Origin: Lotus japonicus
Lineage: Eukaryota; Streptophyta; Magnoliopsida; Fabales; Fabaceae
Reading direction: 5' to 3'
DNA: 64,000 nucleotides
Assembly: GCF_012489685.1 (NCBI RefSeq)
Contig: NC_080043.1
Span: 13,882,223-13,946,222, forward strand
Translations under genes and position numbers: made by a program
In this document: one piece after another, positions 23,701 through 35,300 of the stretch
How positions within the stretch are numbered: position 1 is the stretch's first letter
Layout of the letters: each line of letters opens with the position of its first letter
The notes under the pieces: generated by a model
What the model saw: only the letters and a program-made list of their open reading frames with translations
Told to the model about the DNA's origin: nothing
Database searches by the model: none

Positions 23701-25289
23701 AATCTGAATAAATTAATGTACAACTCCCCTGTAGACTGCGGTAATCGAATGTCATTGCATGAGCAGAAAAAAAGCTGGAGCTTGAAAGATAAGCAATATC
23801 TCCCTTTGGACCATTCATAATCCAATTACAACTGCCTATTTCTACACCAGAGCTGAATGCTTTTATAACCAACGTACCATTGTAGCAGGCTTCCTCGGCA
23901 TATTTAAGTGTGTGAATCTTTAATAAACAGTCCTTCACATCTGCAGCACTGGGAAATTCAACACTTTTCAAACTGAACCAAAATTTGCTATGCAAAAGCT
24001 TAAACACATTAGTGAGAACTATATAACATGGATAGCTTCCCTAAAAGACATGCATACAAAAAAATACCCAAGGAAAATAACAGAAAGAATCCTGGATGGG
24101 AGATAAATGCACCCATGTCGGGTGGGGGTCATATTGACTGTATTATAGACAAACCTCCGACAACAAATTAAAAGCATTTAAATGTGAAAAATATTATAAT
24201 CATTCAATAAGAAAAATTAATAACACAACCAGTTCATGTGAAAGTCTAGTATATTGCTTTTAGATTCGGATATAGAATATTTAGTCCTTTGCAAATAAAC
24301 TACATCAAGGGTAGATCACCTGTACAAGGGCATCCAACCACCCAGCTCTCCTCCATCTTTTCCCGAGATTATCTCTCTCAATATCGAAGGAAGCATTTCA
24401 AGTTCTTCCTGCTTCAGCCATGGAGGGAAATTAGATTCCCCCGGTCCATAAAACTGCCTAAACTCACCATGCATTGATACAAGTTCCTCCATCATAAGTT
24501 GGCCTAATCTGGCTGATGCTTCCGTTACATAGATCTAACCAATCGAACAAAGCACTAAGTAAAGAAAACAAAATACGACATGGTTAAAAAATCTTACAAC
24601 ATCAACAGAAAAACTACCTTAGCCGAGAAACCCTTCGTTCTAGTAAGAAAGGGCAATCCCATAATGCCCATAGGACTGGAGATTAATATAACATCAATGA
24701 AAGAGGCATTCCATAGGTGCAAATTATTAACAGTCTTGTACCAAGGTTCTGCGAAAAGCAAGCTTTTACCATCAAGGGGCTTGTCAATTTTCTGTCTCTT
24801 TTGAGACTGAGCCACTGAATTCAGAAAACTATTGGCCTCAGTGTTGTTGCTTTCTTCAAATGACGAGACATCCGAAGCATTAGGAACAGGGGAGAAGGCT
24901 ATGAGAGCAGAAAGATCTAGTGGGCAATCCAATAAGATCCTAATCCCACAAAATTCCAGCATGTGACAAGGTGGAAAGTGAAAGCCATCCCCTTTACTCA
25001 AACAAGTCTGAAAACCCATGAAATGTAACAAAAATGTAAAACATGGATAAAACTTTCATAAGGAATATAAAAAATTCCTTAATATCAGTGTTATCAAATA
25101 GCGGATTTTTGGCTAATCGCGACGCCGCTATTGCCCACTATAGCGCGCTATTCCCGCTAAATAGCGGCCGAAATAGCGGACTTTTGGCTCACTGCGATGG
25201 TCCGCGATGGCGATTTGACAACACTGCTTAATATGCAACTATACATAAACAGTCAAAAAGAAATGCAGTGAGAAACTCACAAACTTCAT
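20771..25289 (-). CDS. INTS9: Integrator complex subunit 9 (INTS9/RC-74 homologue)
   Basis: Eleven exons read downward: 25289-25281, 25007-24618, 24534-24320, 23972-23619, 23294-23099, 22619-22527, 22433-22342, 22025-21908, 21727-21642, 21473-21422, 21316-20771; 2151 nt, 716 aa, close to the Arabidopsis protein. The first exon codes for only Met-Lys-Phe, which joined to TCLSKGDGFHFPPCHMLEFC reproduces the family start. Exons 2-4 form the degenerate metallo-beta-lactamase fold, including ILISSPMGIMGLPFL. Exons 5-8 form the beta-CASP region, with GGSVLVPVNRLGTILQLLEE. The family pairs with INTS11, which carries the endonuclease activity for snRNA 3' ends; INTS9 itself is inactive. The metal-binding HxHxDH motif is not seen, as expected. 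Introns carry a MITE and a short retroposon. Confidence 0.93.
23375..23512 (+). mobile_element. Short poly(A)-tailed retroposon in an INTS9 intron
   Basis: A 138-bp insert ending in a run of A is bracketed by a perfect 16-bp duplication, AAGAATGATAACTTGA, at 23359-23374 and 23513-23528. Long target duplications and a 3' A tail are the marks of LINE machinery. The body (TTTGGGTCTACACGGGGG...) is probably a 5'-truncated LINE tail or a SINE. It sits in the intron between the exons at 23619-23972 and 23099-23294. Confidence 0.85.
25086..25226. mobile_element. hAT-type MITE, 141 bp, in INTS9 intron 1
   Basis: The left end is CAGTGTTATCAAATAGCGG and the right end is the complement of CAGTGTTGTCAAATCGCC. 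A perfect 8-bp target duplication, CTTAATAT, lies at 25078-25085 and 25227-25234, typical of hAT transposition. The interior is unusually GC-rich for the region and rich in ATAGCG/CGCTAT palindromes. Confidence 0.9.
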
Positions 25290-25520
25290 AGGGAATGAAA
25301 TGGATAGCCTCTTGTAGCTTCCTGCAGCAGGTAGAGGTGGCTGGTAGCTATGGAAGAGAAGCACCACACGCGGATGAGAAGAGAAACAAGAATGAAAGCA
25401 GAGGGAGAGGGAGAGGGAGAAAGCACTCAGGCAAACATCTCGCCGCAGGCAACGTCCTCTTCCGTCTGCTTCGCTCCACCCTCTGGTTCTTAGTGCTGCC
25501 TTCAGTTCACCACCTGCAAC
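25290..25520 (-). promoter_or_regulatory. INTS9 5' leader and promoter
   Basis: This is the sequence immediately upstream of the INTS9 ATG on the minus strand. It holds a GA/CT-rich tract (about 25395-25420) that may be leader. The hAT-like element begins at 25521, so it has been inserted close to, or inside, the INTS9 promoter. Confidence 0.4.
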
Positions 25521-26713
25521 CAGTGGCGGAGCCAAGAATTTTGTGGAGCCTGGGCAAGTTTGTACACCAATGAAAACAGAGATTTTATTGATTGAAACAC
25601 ATAACCACATGGGAATAGTTCATAATTAACGTATGAACAACTCAAACAGATGAAAGAAAATTATATATATTTGAATTAGAAACTAAGAAGTGTAATGAAG
25701 GATTAACCATTATACTGTTGATCCCTGAAGCTATATCTCTGATTCACTCTCAATGGCTTTAATTCCTTTAATGTGAAATCAACTCCAAATATATAAATGA
25801 GCATAATTATTTGATCAGATTAAATTCTTTCAACAAGAACCAAGTTTGTTTAGATGCCAAAAGGGACTTTGAAAAAAAGCAAAAACTTGAAATACAAGCT
25901 AACCATCAAAGATACATTCACAAGAACATGAAAAATGAGATACATTTCAAGCTTATGCACTTATGTCAAGCAGTAGACAGTAGCAATCAGATTAACCTCC
26001 TAACAAATTTTAAAAAGGAAATTTGCAAGGATGCTTAACATTAGTTGGAGACTAATTCACATCCTTCTCCATTCCCTCATTGTCAATGTTAGCATTCTCC
26101 CTGTCAAAGTCACAACCCAACAAACTAGCATGCTACACAACCATATATTAATTAGCACCTTGTCACCCTAATAATCATAATCAATTAACAAAGAAATTGT
26201 AAACATCAATAAAAAAAAATAGGGAAATGATTCAAAGGAAAGAAAGAACAGCACCCTTCCAGCAAGCAACTATTTTCATCCATAATAAATTGATTTGATA
26301 AATCCAAAGTCAGAACAGAAAGAGCAAGAATAACAAGTAAGAACACAAAGCAAAGAACCTTTCTCTGTTTCTCTAGTTCAGTACCAAACCACCATGGAAA
26401 GGTTGGTGAAACCAGAAGCAAACGAAGTGGAAATCATGTTCCAGAAGTGCAGAACCACCTTCAAGCTCACAAACCTCATGCACACCATGACGGCGCAGTG
26501 GATCCCTAACCACCACAAACCCATCAATTTTCTCCATCAACAAGCCCTTCTCCCGGCCAGGCCCCCACGTCTTCGGTGAACGATAGAGAAAGAGAACAAG
26601 AATGAGAGTTTTTTTTTTTCCAAAACAGGCCCCTACGGCCCAAACAAAAAAATGTTTTTTGGTCATGGAGCCTGGGCACGTGCCCAGGTATGCCGGGTGG
26701 TAAATCCGCCTAG
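25521..26713. mobile_element. hAT-like non-autonomous element, 1193 bp, upstream of INTS9
   Basis: The left end is CAGTGGCGGAGCC. The right end, read inward on the minus strand, is CTAGGCGGATTTA. Flanks CCTGCAAC (25513-25520) and GCTGCAAC (26714-26721) agree at 7 of 8 positions, as for an 8-bp hAT target duplication. GAGCCTGGGCA occurs just inside both ends. There is no transposase; instead it carries a gene-like segment at 26392-26580. Confidence 0.7.
26392..26580 (+). pseudogene. Captured gene scrap resembling an MSP/VAP-type N-terminus
   Basis: An ATG at 26394 opens a short frame, MERLVKPEANEVEIMFQKCR then TTFKLTNLMHTMTA, recalling the start of plant major-sperm-protein (VAP-like) domains, often fused to ankyrin repeats. 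The similarity then fades and the frame ends about 60 residues in, so the domain is incomplete. It lies wholly inside the hAT-like element. The identification is from memory of the motif style and is tentative. Confidence 0.35.
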
Positions 26714-26789
26714 GCTGCAACTTATCACCTCCCTGTTTCACTCTCCACCTAAAACAACTTCTTCAGTTAAACCACTCCTTTCACCATAT

Positions 26790-27549
26790 ATGCCCCCGGG
26801 GGAACGGGAATTGGGTTTGGGGCCCCCTATGGGGCTCCGCGCCCCACTTAAAGTGGGGAAATTACTGGAAAGCCCCTCTTTAACAGAATACGGAAATTTA
26901 TCTTCCGTATTGAATATGAAACTTCATTTTCCGTATTCGATATGGAACTTCATTTTCCGTATTTTGGGTCTGTTTAGTCTTTAAGCAAAAATCTAATTAG
27001 CTTCATTTTCCTCAGTAGCCCCCACATCCTCACTAGCTCGAGACCTCTTTCTGTTCTTCATTCTCACTATATATTCAGAGCAAGCAAATTTAGTAGCATT
27101 AACATCAATTAATTTTATAGTCTCTCAATTATTAGATCTCTCAATTAAATCTCTAAATAAATTCACTAAATAAATTATAGTCTCTCAATTATTAAATCTC
27201 TCAATTAAATATCTAAATAAATTCACTAAATAAATTATAGTCTCTCAATTATTAAATCTCTCAATTAAATCTCTAAATAAATTCACTAAATAAATTATCT
27301 ATAAATTCACTATATAATTCACTATCTTAATTATCAATTTAAAAACATTTTCTAAATTAATCAAGCTAATTAGATTTTTGCTTAAAGACTAAACAGACCC
27401 AAAATACGGAAAATGAAGTTCCATATTCAATACGAAAGATAAATTTCCGTATTCTGTTAAAGAGGGGCTTTCCAGTAATTTCCCCACTTTAAGTGGGGCG
27501 CGGAGCCCCATAGGGGGGGCCCCAAACCCAATTCCCCGGGGGAACACGG
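26790..27549. mobile_element. Foldback element with about 200-bp inverted arms
   Basis: The left arm (about 26792-27005) and right arm (about 27360-27549) are complementary. Each carries GGAATTGGGTTTGGGG, GGCTCCGCGCCCCAC, ACTTAAAGTGGGGAAATTAC, AATACGGAAATTTATC and CTAATTAGATTTTTGC or their complements. The left arm holds an extra copy of a unit with TTCATTTTCCGTATT. The ends are GC palindromes (CCCCCGGGGG). No clean target duplication was found. The transcript would fold into a long hairpin. Confidence 0.8.
27117..27298. repeat. 60-bp tandem repeat, three copies, in the loop of the foldback element
   Basis: The unit beginning ATAGTCTCTCAATTATTA recurs at exactly 60-bp spacing (start points about 27117, 27177, 27237) with only one or two changes per copy. 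It fills much of the spacer between the two arms. Confidence 0.92.
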
Positions 27550-27699
27550 GAAAGGAGGGAAAGAAGAGAGATTAGGGTTTGAAAATAAAAGGATTTATTT
27601 GTTAATTAAACTAAAATGGATTAACTAACATTTTGGCCTTTGGTCATATAAAATTGAGATTTTATTTTATTATTGTTTGGCTTAGTAATATGATTGTTC

Positions 27700-28185
27700 A
27701 AGACGAGCAACAACGTAACTTAGGCAATATAGTTCTTCTCCCGGGATGGCAGGTTGGGGTTTGTTGCTAGTGATGACTTGGTTTTGGCTTTGGCGACCTC
27801 TTCTTCGATGGAGACCCTCTCTCCTGTGATCGCAGAAGCTTTGAGCGTACCATGAGCTCCTATTCTATCTATAGAGTTGGATTTTTCTTCTGTTTGTTTT
27901 GAGACTGGTTGTTTTCAGTGAATACGAACATTTAGGGGAGCATCCTGCCTTACTTTATTATTGATGATTGTCGTAGTTTGGTATTTGGCTTTGATTTTCC
28001 AGATTTTTCTTTTGTGCATCGCAGTTGTAATGTTGTTGTCGATAGTCTGTCAAAACTGTCTTTAGCTACGGGCTTTAGGGTCTGGATTAAGGAGGTCCCG
28101 GACGGGATTCTTCCACTAGTTCATCATGATGTAATGGCTTATGTGTATTCTTCATCTTAATACATGCATGTTGTTTTAAAAAAGT
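27700..28185 (+). mobile_element. LINE 3' fragment (RNase H)
   Basis: 27978-28160 encodes FSFVHRSCNVVVDSLSKLSL and then W-I-K-E-V-P, the C-terminal RNase H-like motif of plant LINEs, with His-Arg-x-x-Asn and Asp conserved. A TAA and an A-rich tail follow (28160-28185). Upstream text to about 27700 is in broken frames. It is truncated at the 5' side and inactive. Confidence 0.7.
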
Positions 28186-28740
28186 AAATTAGAATTGTTT
28201 GATTAATTACATCTAGTCATTTGGAAATTTTAAATATAATAATATATAAAGGGTAAAGTACTAATTATATATCATACACATTTTCATTACTCTTGCGTTT
28301 TCTTTCATTCTCTTTTCTTTTTCCCTTGATTTAAACAACTCTAAAATCAACTCATTTTCATTTTTTTATTCATTCCACTTTATAATTTTCTATTCATTTT
28401 CGTTCCTCGCATTTTCAATTCTGCATCCAAACAAAAGGCGATATGGCAACGAAATGCTTAACACGTGTAGAGGGTGCGAAGATGATAACAAGTGGGGATG
28501 AAAACGCTCTTGGTGGATGACAACGGAGGAGGGGCACATATGATGACACTCTTTGCAATAGGGAGCTCAAGACGAAGAGGTGATGCTCTCAAATGACGGT
28601 AAAGGCACAGGGGTTGCGGCGGTCGGAGGAGGTGTGGTGGGGGTCACCGGAGCAATCAAAGGACGTATGGTTGGGATTGGAGCGGCGAGGAGCAACGACC
28701 GCAAGAGAATGACCCCTTTCATTTAACATTAACATCGATC
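28186..28740. other. Unassigned intergenic stretch
   Basis: 28200-28440 is AT-rich. 28441-28700 is GA/GC-rich with GGCGGTCGGAGGAGGTG-type text resembling exon or leader sequence, but has no sustained open frame and no family I recognise. It could be internal sequence of the element whose terminus lies at 29013. Confidence 0.3.
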
Positions 28741-29013
28741 TAATTGACGCTACGCATTGGACCATGCGATCTGATCATGACTCATAATTAGCGGCAATTG
28801 GAGCCAACACAAAGTCACAAATGACGTAGAGTCAGTTTTTTGGCCTGTAGAGTGGGCTTAGCCGACTGACGCTACTTTTCAAATAGCAAAATCATAATTT
28901 TTAATGCTTAGTGTCAGCATAGTGAAAGCGATAATTCCTAATTAATTGTCAAATATTAGCATCGTTGGGGCTGACACTACTTTTTAATGCTAAAATGATC
29001 GTTTCTTCTAGTG
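28741..29013. mobile_element. CACTA (En/Spm) transposon terminus
   Basis: The right edge GTTTCTTCTAGTG (29001-29013) is the complement of CACTAGAAGAAAC, a typical plant CACTA terminus. Short subterminal repeats of the GTGTCAGC/GCTGACAC type recur inward (near 28855, 28870, 28910, 28968). The opposite end was not found, so this is a fragment or the other end has diverged. Confidence 0.5.
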
Positions 29014-29385
29014 AAAGCGACTAAAATTTGTGACGGTGTGTGCAGTGTTCCTAAACCCAAACTACTAAAAACCTCACAACCTCACGTTATCCTTATTCTT
29101 TTACATCCCGACATAAATGTTTAAGAAACTCAGCTATCTACCAACTATGCAAAACATTGTTGGTAATGTGGTACATTATCCATGTTAATAAGGTGGCTGA
29201 AATAGCATGCAAATACAGCCACAGGCAGTTACGTCCTCCTCACATGAACCTCTGCCACGTACCTCCACAGGTGTCATTCCCCTGTTCTTCTTCTCTCACA
29301 ATGCTTCTCATTGCACTCTTTCTTCCTCACTCTCTCTGCTTCTCTACACGCTCTGTAACTGTAACTGTATCTGCAGAATTTCAAG
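29014..29385 (+). promoter_or_regulatory. Promoter and leader of the CSC1-like gene
   Basis: No other feature is seen between the CACTA terminus and the start codon at 29386. A CT-rich leader-like tract (CTTCCTCACTCTCTCTGC) runs from about 29320 to 29345. Confidence 0.4.
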
Positions 29386-32300
29386 ATGAACCCTCATAGC
29401 CTTGTAGCATCTGCTACCATAAACATAGGGTTATCATTGATAACTCTCACTCTCTTCTCCATCCTGAAGAAGCAGCCTTCAAATGCTTCCATTTACTACG
29501 CTCACCGTCTCTCTCACCGCCACCACATCCCTTTCGATCGCTCCTCTGCCTCTAACCGTTTCCTTCCTTCTGTTTCTTGGATCTCTCGCGCTTTTCGTGT
29601 CACTGAAAATGAGATTCTCCAAGAACATGGCCTTGACCCTCTTGTTATCATCAGGCTCTTCAAATTCGGGTCAGTTATTTACTTTCACTGTTTGATTTTC
29701 ACTCCTGAATGTTGCAGAAAATGCTTCAAAGTTTTGATATAATCAATATGCATATTGGCTAACAGAGCAACTTGGGTTCCTGCTTCTAAGATTTTAGTTT
29801 TGTAGTGAAATGAAAGAAAATAGAGATGAGGAATCTTTTGTTCCCTTTAAGATGTCTATTCAACTTGATTCTGATTAATTGGGATTTAAAGTAAATTGTG
29901 GAGAGTGTCCACAAGAATTAGGCTTTGATATTTATGGTAAGGGATTAGTAATGTACTAATGTATTATCAGTGTATAAGGATTTATTTTTCTACCCATCAT
30001 GCCACTGGTGCCTTGCCCGGTAGTCTTCGTTCTACCATTTTTGTACCAAAAAAAAGAGTATAGGGATTTTACTAAAAAATAAAAATATTTGTAAGGTTGG
30101 TTGGTTCAAATGTTATACTTGCCCCTTTATAAGTAAGGTCTCGAGTGACTATTATGCATGGGAAAAAAACTCTGCAGGGAGAGCTGGCCCGATGTGGATA
30201 TCATGAGCTCGAACAAGATTGTCTTTTGTGGAGGATGTGTTAGATGAAAAAATCATTATATTAACTTTACAAAGGATGGAAAGTAGATTGTATAGTGATT
30301 TTGGTCATGGAAGATTTAAGGTCAGTTAGTTTCACCCCTCAACTATAGGTGGGTGCGTGCGTGCTTCCAGAGCTAACGTTGATGGTCATATCTTTTAAGG
30401 ACTAAATAGATCATAATTTCAGATTTTGGGAACTAAATTGACCGCTTTTCATCTTTTAGGGGGTTATTTCACTTGTTTCCCTCTTTCAGTCGCTAAGGTA
30501 ACTGACCTCATATCTTTCGAGGACCAAAGTGACTATTGAGTTGTGGAAAATATATTTTATCCTTACTAGAATGCTAAAACATAAGTAGTATGTAGTATAG
30601 CATAAACATTATGCTATTTATTAACACAGAATCATTAGTAAACTATATGTAAGAGTCAGAGCTCTATGACATGGAATAACAATTACCTTAATTTTCTTAA
30701 AATAGGTTCATTAATCCAATGTTCTGCATCCATGCTGTAAATTTTGCATGCAATAGCCATGTGAAATATTCTGGACTTTGCTTAGGTTTACTATAATATT
30801 CTTATTTATTTATTTATTTGGTCTGCAGCATTAAGTTTTTTGCAGTGGCTTCTCTTGTTGGGTTGGTGGTACTTGTCCCGATTAATTATGATGCCGAAGT
30901 GGTTCAGAACAAGAGATACTTTACAATGGATTCTTTTACAATATCTAATGTTAGTAGAGGTTCTTCAAGGTGAGATTCTTTTGTCTAATCTGAATGGTGT
31001 TATTACTCACATACGGTCATATGCTGTTTGCTAGAATTGTATGCAGTCTTTTAGTTTCTTCCTTTCCTCCTATTGTTGTCTGTAACCTTACAAGTCAAAT
31101 TTGGGGCATGGATATAGTAATTTTGAATCTATACCTTCAAGCACAAAAATAATTTTATGGTTGATGTATCTGTTATGATCAAATCGTAACAAAGCTGATA
31201 GAGAAAAATAACACTGCTGAAAATTTAAAAAAGATTTCAGAGAAAATATGTCCATTTTGTTATGATGTACAACATGTTCGTTTTAGTTTTCACCCACTCT
31301 GATGCCTCTTGTGATTTTTACTCTTTACGTTAACTTCCTACTTTCCCTTCTAACTTCAACTTTAGAAAATTATCTATCTAAGTCAAATCATTACATGGTG
31401 AATGTCCACAGAGTTTTAGGGATAAGAAGATTCCCAAGCTCTGAGGATGTTAAATATACAATCCTAGCCTGTTATGAACCTGTATTTTCAATTTTGTATG
31501 ATTAACCGAAAGATGTTACTCTGATCTTGTTATAGTAAGCCCAACTATTATTTTGGCTTATACTGATTTTGTGATTTTCTAACAGGCTTTGGGTACATTT
31601 TGCATGCTTGTGTTTCCTATCTTTATACGGGATGTACCTGCTGTATAAGGTGAAGTTCTCAGTTTGTCATATATTAGCATTTTTCATGAAAAAAAATGTC
31701 TTGCAAATCTTATTTACATTTTTCTAACAATTTTGCTGACATAGATGTGCTTGTGACTTTAGAGTATTGGAATAGCTGTGTTAAATTTAAATTTATTATT
31801 TATGTTATTATTTATACTAATGTTTTAATGCAAATTTCATCTCCAGGAATATGAAGAAATTTTGATTCTAAGGATTCAGCAACTTCAAAATTTAAGGAAT
31901 AGACCTGATCAATTTACTATTATAGTTCGGGAAATTCCAGTATGCATTGAACATAAGGCTCTCGACTGTTGTGTTGATCATTTCTTCAGTAAATACTATC
32001 CAAACACTTTCTATTCCTATCAAATGGTGTATGGCACTGAAGATCTTGAGGTGTTAGTGGTAAGATATGCCCTATTACAATTTACAATTTAAAATTCTCA
32101 CTCATGGTGTTTATGCTGCATAATGGAAATTTGTCATTGGTTTTCTGCAAGCTAATCTATAACATTAGTGATGATTTTGTTTACGATATTTGTTTGAGAT
32201 GATCTTATATCCCAACTCAGTATTCTATAAATATAATTCATGAGACTTTGTTTTGGATAATAAAGATTGCTTTACTGGTTGTATCTGAGTTGAAAATTTC

Positions 32301-35300
32301 AAGAATTTTTTAAGTGACAATCCCAACTCCTTTTTGAAATAACATTGTACCCCAAAATATGCCTATGTGCATTGGAAGGGAAAGAGTGAGTTCAGAGTCC
32401 TATATAGTTAAGAATGAGCTAGATGAAAATAATATAAGAGAGAAAGCCCAAATGCCCAATCTTTAAGGTTTTGGGTGAAGATTTGGTGTGAGGTTCACTT
32501 TGTAGCTCACTGTTTTGGCTCATTGGTGCAGCCCACGCCCCACAACTTTATGGGCTCTCGCTGTCTCCCCGACAAGTGATATCAGAGTCAATGGTTTGGC
32601 TTTTATGTATTTGGAGTTGACTCACAATTGGGGGTAGATTGGTAGAGAATTGAAGTGAGCTTTTGAGGAGTGCATATTGGTAAAGAGTGACCTAGATGAA
32701 GATCTAATAGAGAACAGACCCATATACCCAATGCCTTAAGTTTTGGGTGAAGATGTAGTGGCACGTTCACTTTGCAGCTTGCTGCTTTGATCCATTGGTG
32801 TAGGTCTCCCACTTTATGGGCTCCCCAGTGTCCTCAACAAGATATATTTATACAGTGTAAAGTGGAGTAATTGTCCATAAGTACATACTCTTTTAAATTT
32901 GATAGAGCATTTCATTGGAGTAATGGAAAAAAATTTCATGCTTTTATTCAGTCATTGAAGAAAAACCAAGTATTTTGCATTTGTTAGAGCATCAAGGAAG
33001 ATAAAATTAGGTTGAGTTTCTATAATGGTAATGGATCTTCTCACAAATGTTGTTATATGTAGAACCAGACAAAGTCTCTTGCAAGAAAAATAGGAGACTT
33101 GAGAGAGACTCCCACGGCCAAGAAACGTAAGAATAAGTTGTCACTCTTGGATTGGTCACAACAAGAGACTTCAAAAGTAGCTTTGCTTGAGGAAAAGTTT
33201 CACGCACTTTGTCACAAGATTCACCAGTTACAGTGCAAAGATATGCTCAAGAAAAAGGTAAACGTTGAATGTTTAATCATTGCTTGAATTCTTTTAGGAG
33301 TAGGTTTCTCATGTAAAAGCACATCCATCAGATAGTGCTAATATGCTTGTGAGTTTTCAACTCCTGTTCTGGTAATGTAAAATAGAACTTCTTTTTTGTC
33401 TATATGAAAAGTTAGATGAGTTACAAGTTATAGTTTTCTCTTAATTTTTAATTGTCTTGAATAAAGTTTATTTTCTCTGTTTTAAGATGCATCTTGATTG
33501 CTCAGTGCTTGTAATCAATAATGGAAAGTCATTACTTATCTGAAATGGTGAATGAGTTTATCTGTAGGTATGAAAAAGTACATGTATCTCTATGAAGGAA
33601 TGATGCTTTTTATTTAAAAATAATAGATTATTTAATCAAGCATTCCTTTCTCCCTTTAGAAAAGCATTCAGAAAATAGAACTTGTCTTATGTATTAGGAG
33701 TTGCCTGTTGCTTTTGTAACATTCAAGTCCCGTTCGGGTGCTGCAGTAGCAGCTCAGTTGCAACAGCAGTCACATCCACTTCTTTGGATCACTGAACTTG
33801 CCCCAGAACCAAGGGATGTTTCATGGAGAAATATGAAAGTATCCTACAGACTAGTGCCACTTTATAAACTTGGTGTTCTCATTGCAGCATCACTGCTTAC
33901 AGTTTTCTTTGTCATTCCTGTTACTGCTGTTCAAGGAATAGCCAAATATGAGAAACTGAAGAAATGGTTTCCTCCAGCCATGGCCATACAGTTGATGTAA
34001 GATTCTGACACCAGTGCCTTTTGATAATTGACCTTTTGAAAATATTTGCTCAGACTTTAACTCCCTTTTGGTTAAAAATCAAACTCTTGCATACATTTTG
34101 TTATTTTGTAGTTAATCAAATTCTTGGGAAGTTTACTGCTGGTATGACTGTAGTAATTCCCTAATGAATTGGCAAGATATATAGTGAAGATTGCTTTATA
34201 TGTCACATGCATTCTCTCTCACCAATACATCACAGTAGGAATCTTTAATTGGGCTCCATTTAGCTTATATTGATGCCAGCATATCATTAAGATAAGATAA
34301 CTAAGAAAAATCACTTAAACATCTCCTTCTCTCTCTTTTTCTAGTGCATCAATATAGGTATTCAATTACTTGCCTTGCATTTCTGCTTCGGATTTCTTCT
34401 TTCACAGGTTATCTCATGATTTGTCTGGCCAAATAAATAGAAATATCACTATCAATAAGAGGAAGCATATTTAGACAGGCAAAATACTTTGACAGAATGA
34501 GTTGACATTTTAAATGATTATTGGATGGAAATATCCCCATCACTTCTATTTATCTAACAAGCATCTGTCAATCCTGACAATTCTAGATGAACTTTTTAAT
34601 GTTTTCCATCTGTGTTGCATTTTTCTATGTAAAATTATTTAAAAGGAAATTCCTGAACATTCAGAATGAATTAAAATAAAGGTAAATTAGTGTGGATCAT
34701 ATGATAGAAAGAGAGATTTTGTCATTACAAAAATCGAAAAGATTTTGTGCAGAAGCATGCATCTAATTATTTTCCTTTCACATCTTATATTCTTGGTTAT
34801 TCATTGATTAGTTCCTAATGTAGACGATAGAGTATTTGTTTCTTGATCTTTTTCTGACATAAAACATTCTTTAGACCAGGATTAAGCTCTATAGTGACAG
34901 GATACCTTCCAAGTGTTGTACTGAAAGGATTTATATACGTTGTGCCATTTGCAATGTACGCTATGGCTAAAGTTGCGGGATGTATTGCAAGAAGTAAGGA
35001 GGAGATCAAGGCTTGCAACATGGTTTTCTACTTTCTGATTGGAAATGTATTCTTCTTGAGTGTTTTATCAGGATCCCTTCTTGATTTTATTGAACAATTT
35101 ATTAGCCATCCTAAAAATATTCCCAGTCATCTTGCCAGAGCGGTCTCTGCCCAAGTAAGTTTTTTCCATTTCTGTTGTTCATGACTTCATGTAATATTCT
35201 TTCAATTTGTGTCTTCATATCATTTCTTCCTTTCATAATGTATTTTGAACAATTTGAAGCTTTAAAGCGGTTTCCATCAATGGCTGAGGCACACTTTCAA

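Noticed and set aside
25239..25610. Open frames on both strands near the INTS9 start
   Set aside because: The INTS9 start is explained by the three-codon exon 25281-25289, with correct phase to the next exon. The longer frames overlap leader and promoter.
26652..26984. A 110-codon plus-strand frame
   Set aside because: It spans the hAT element end and the left arm of the foldback element, so it cannot be one gene.
29157..29399. An 80-codon frame overlapping the start of the CSC1-like gene
   Set aside because: It is in another frame and ends inside the first exon. The family N-terminus begins at 29386.
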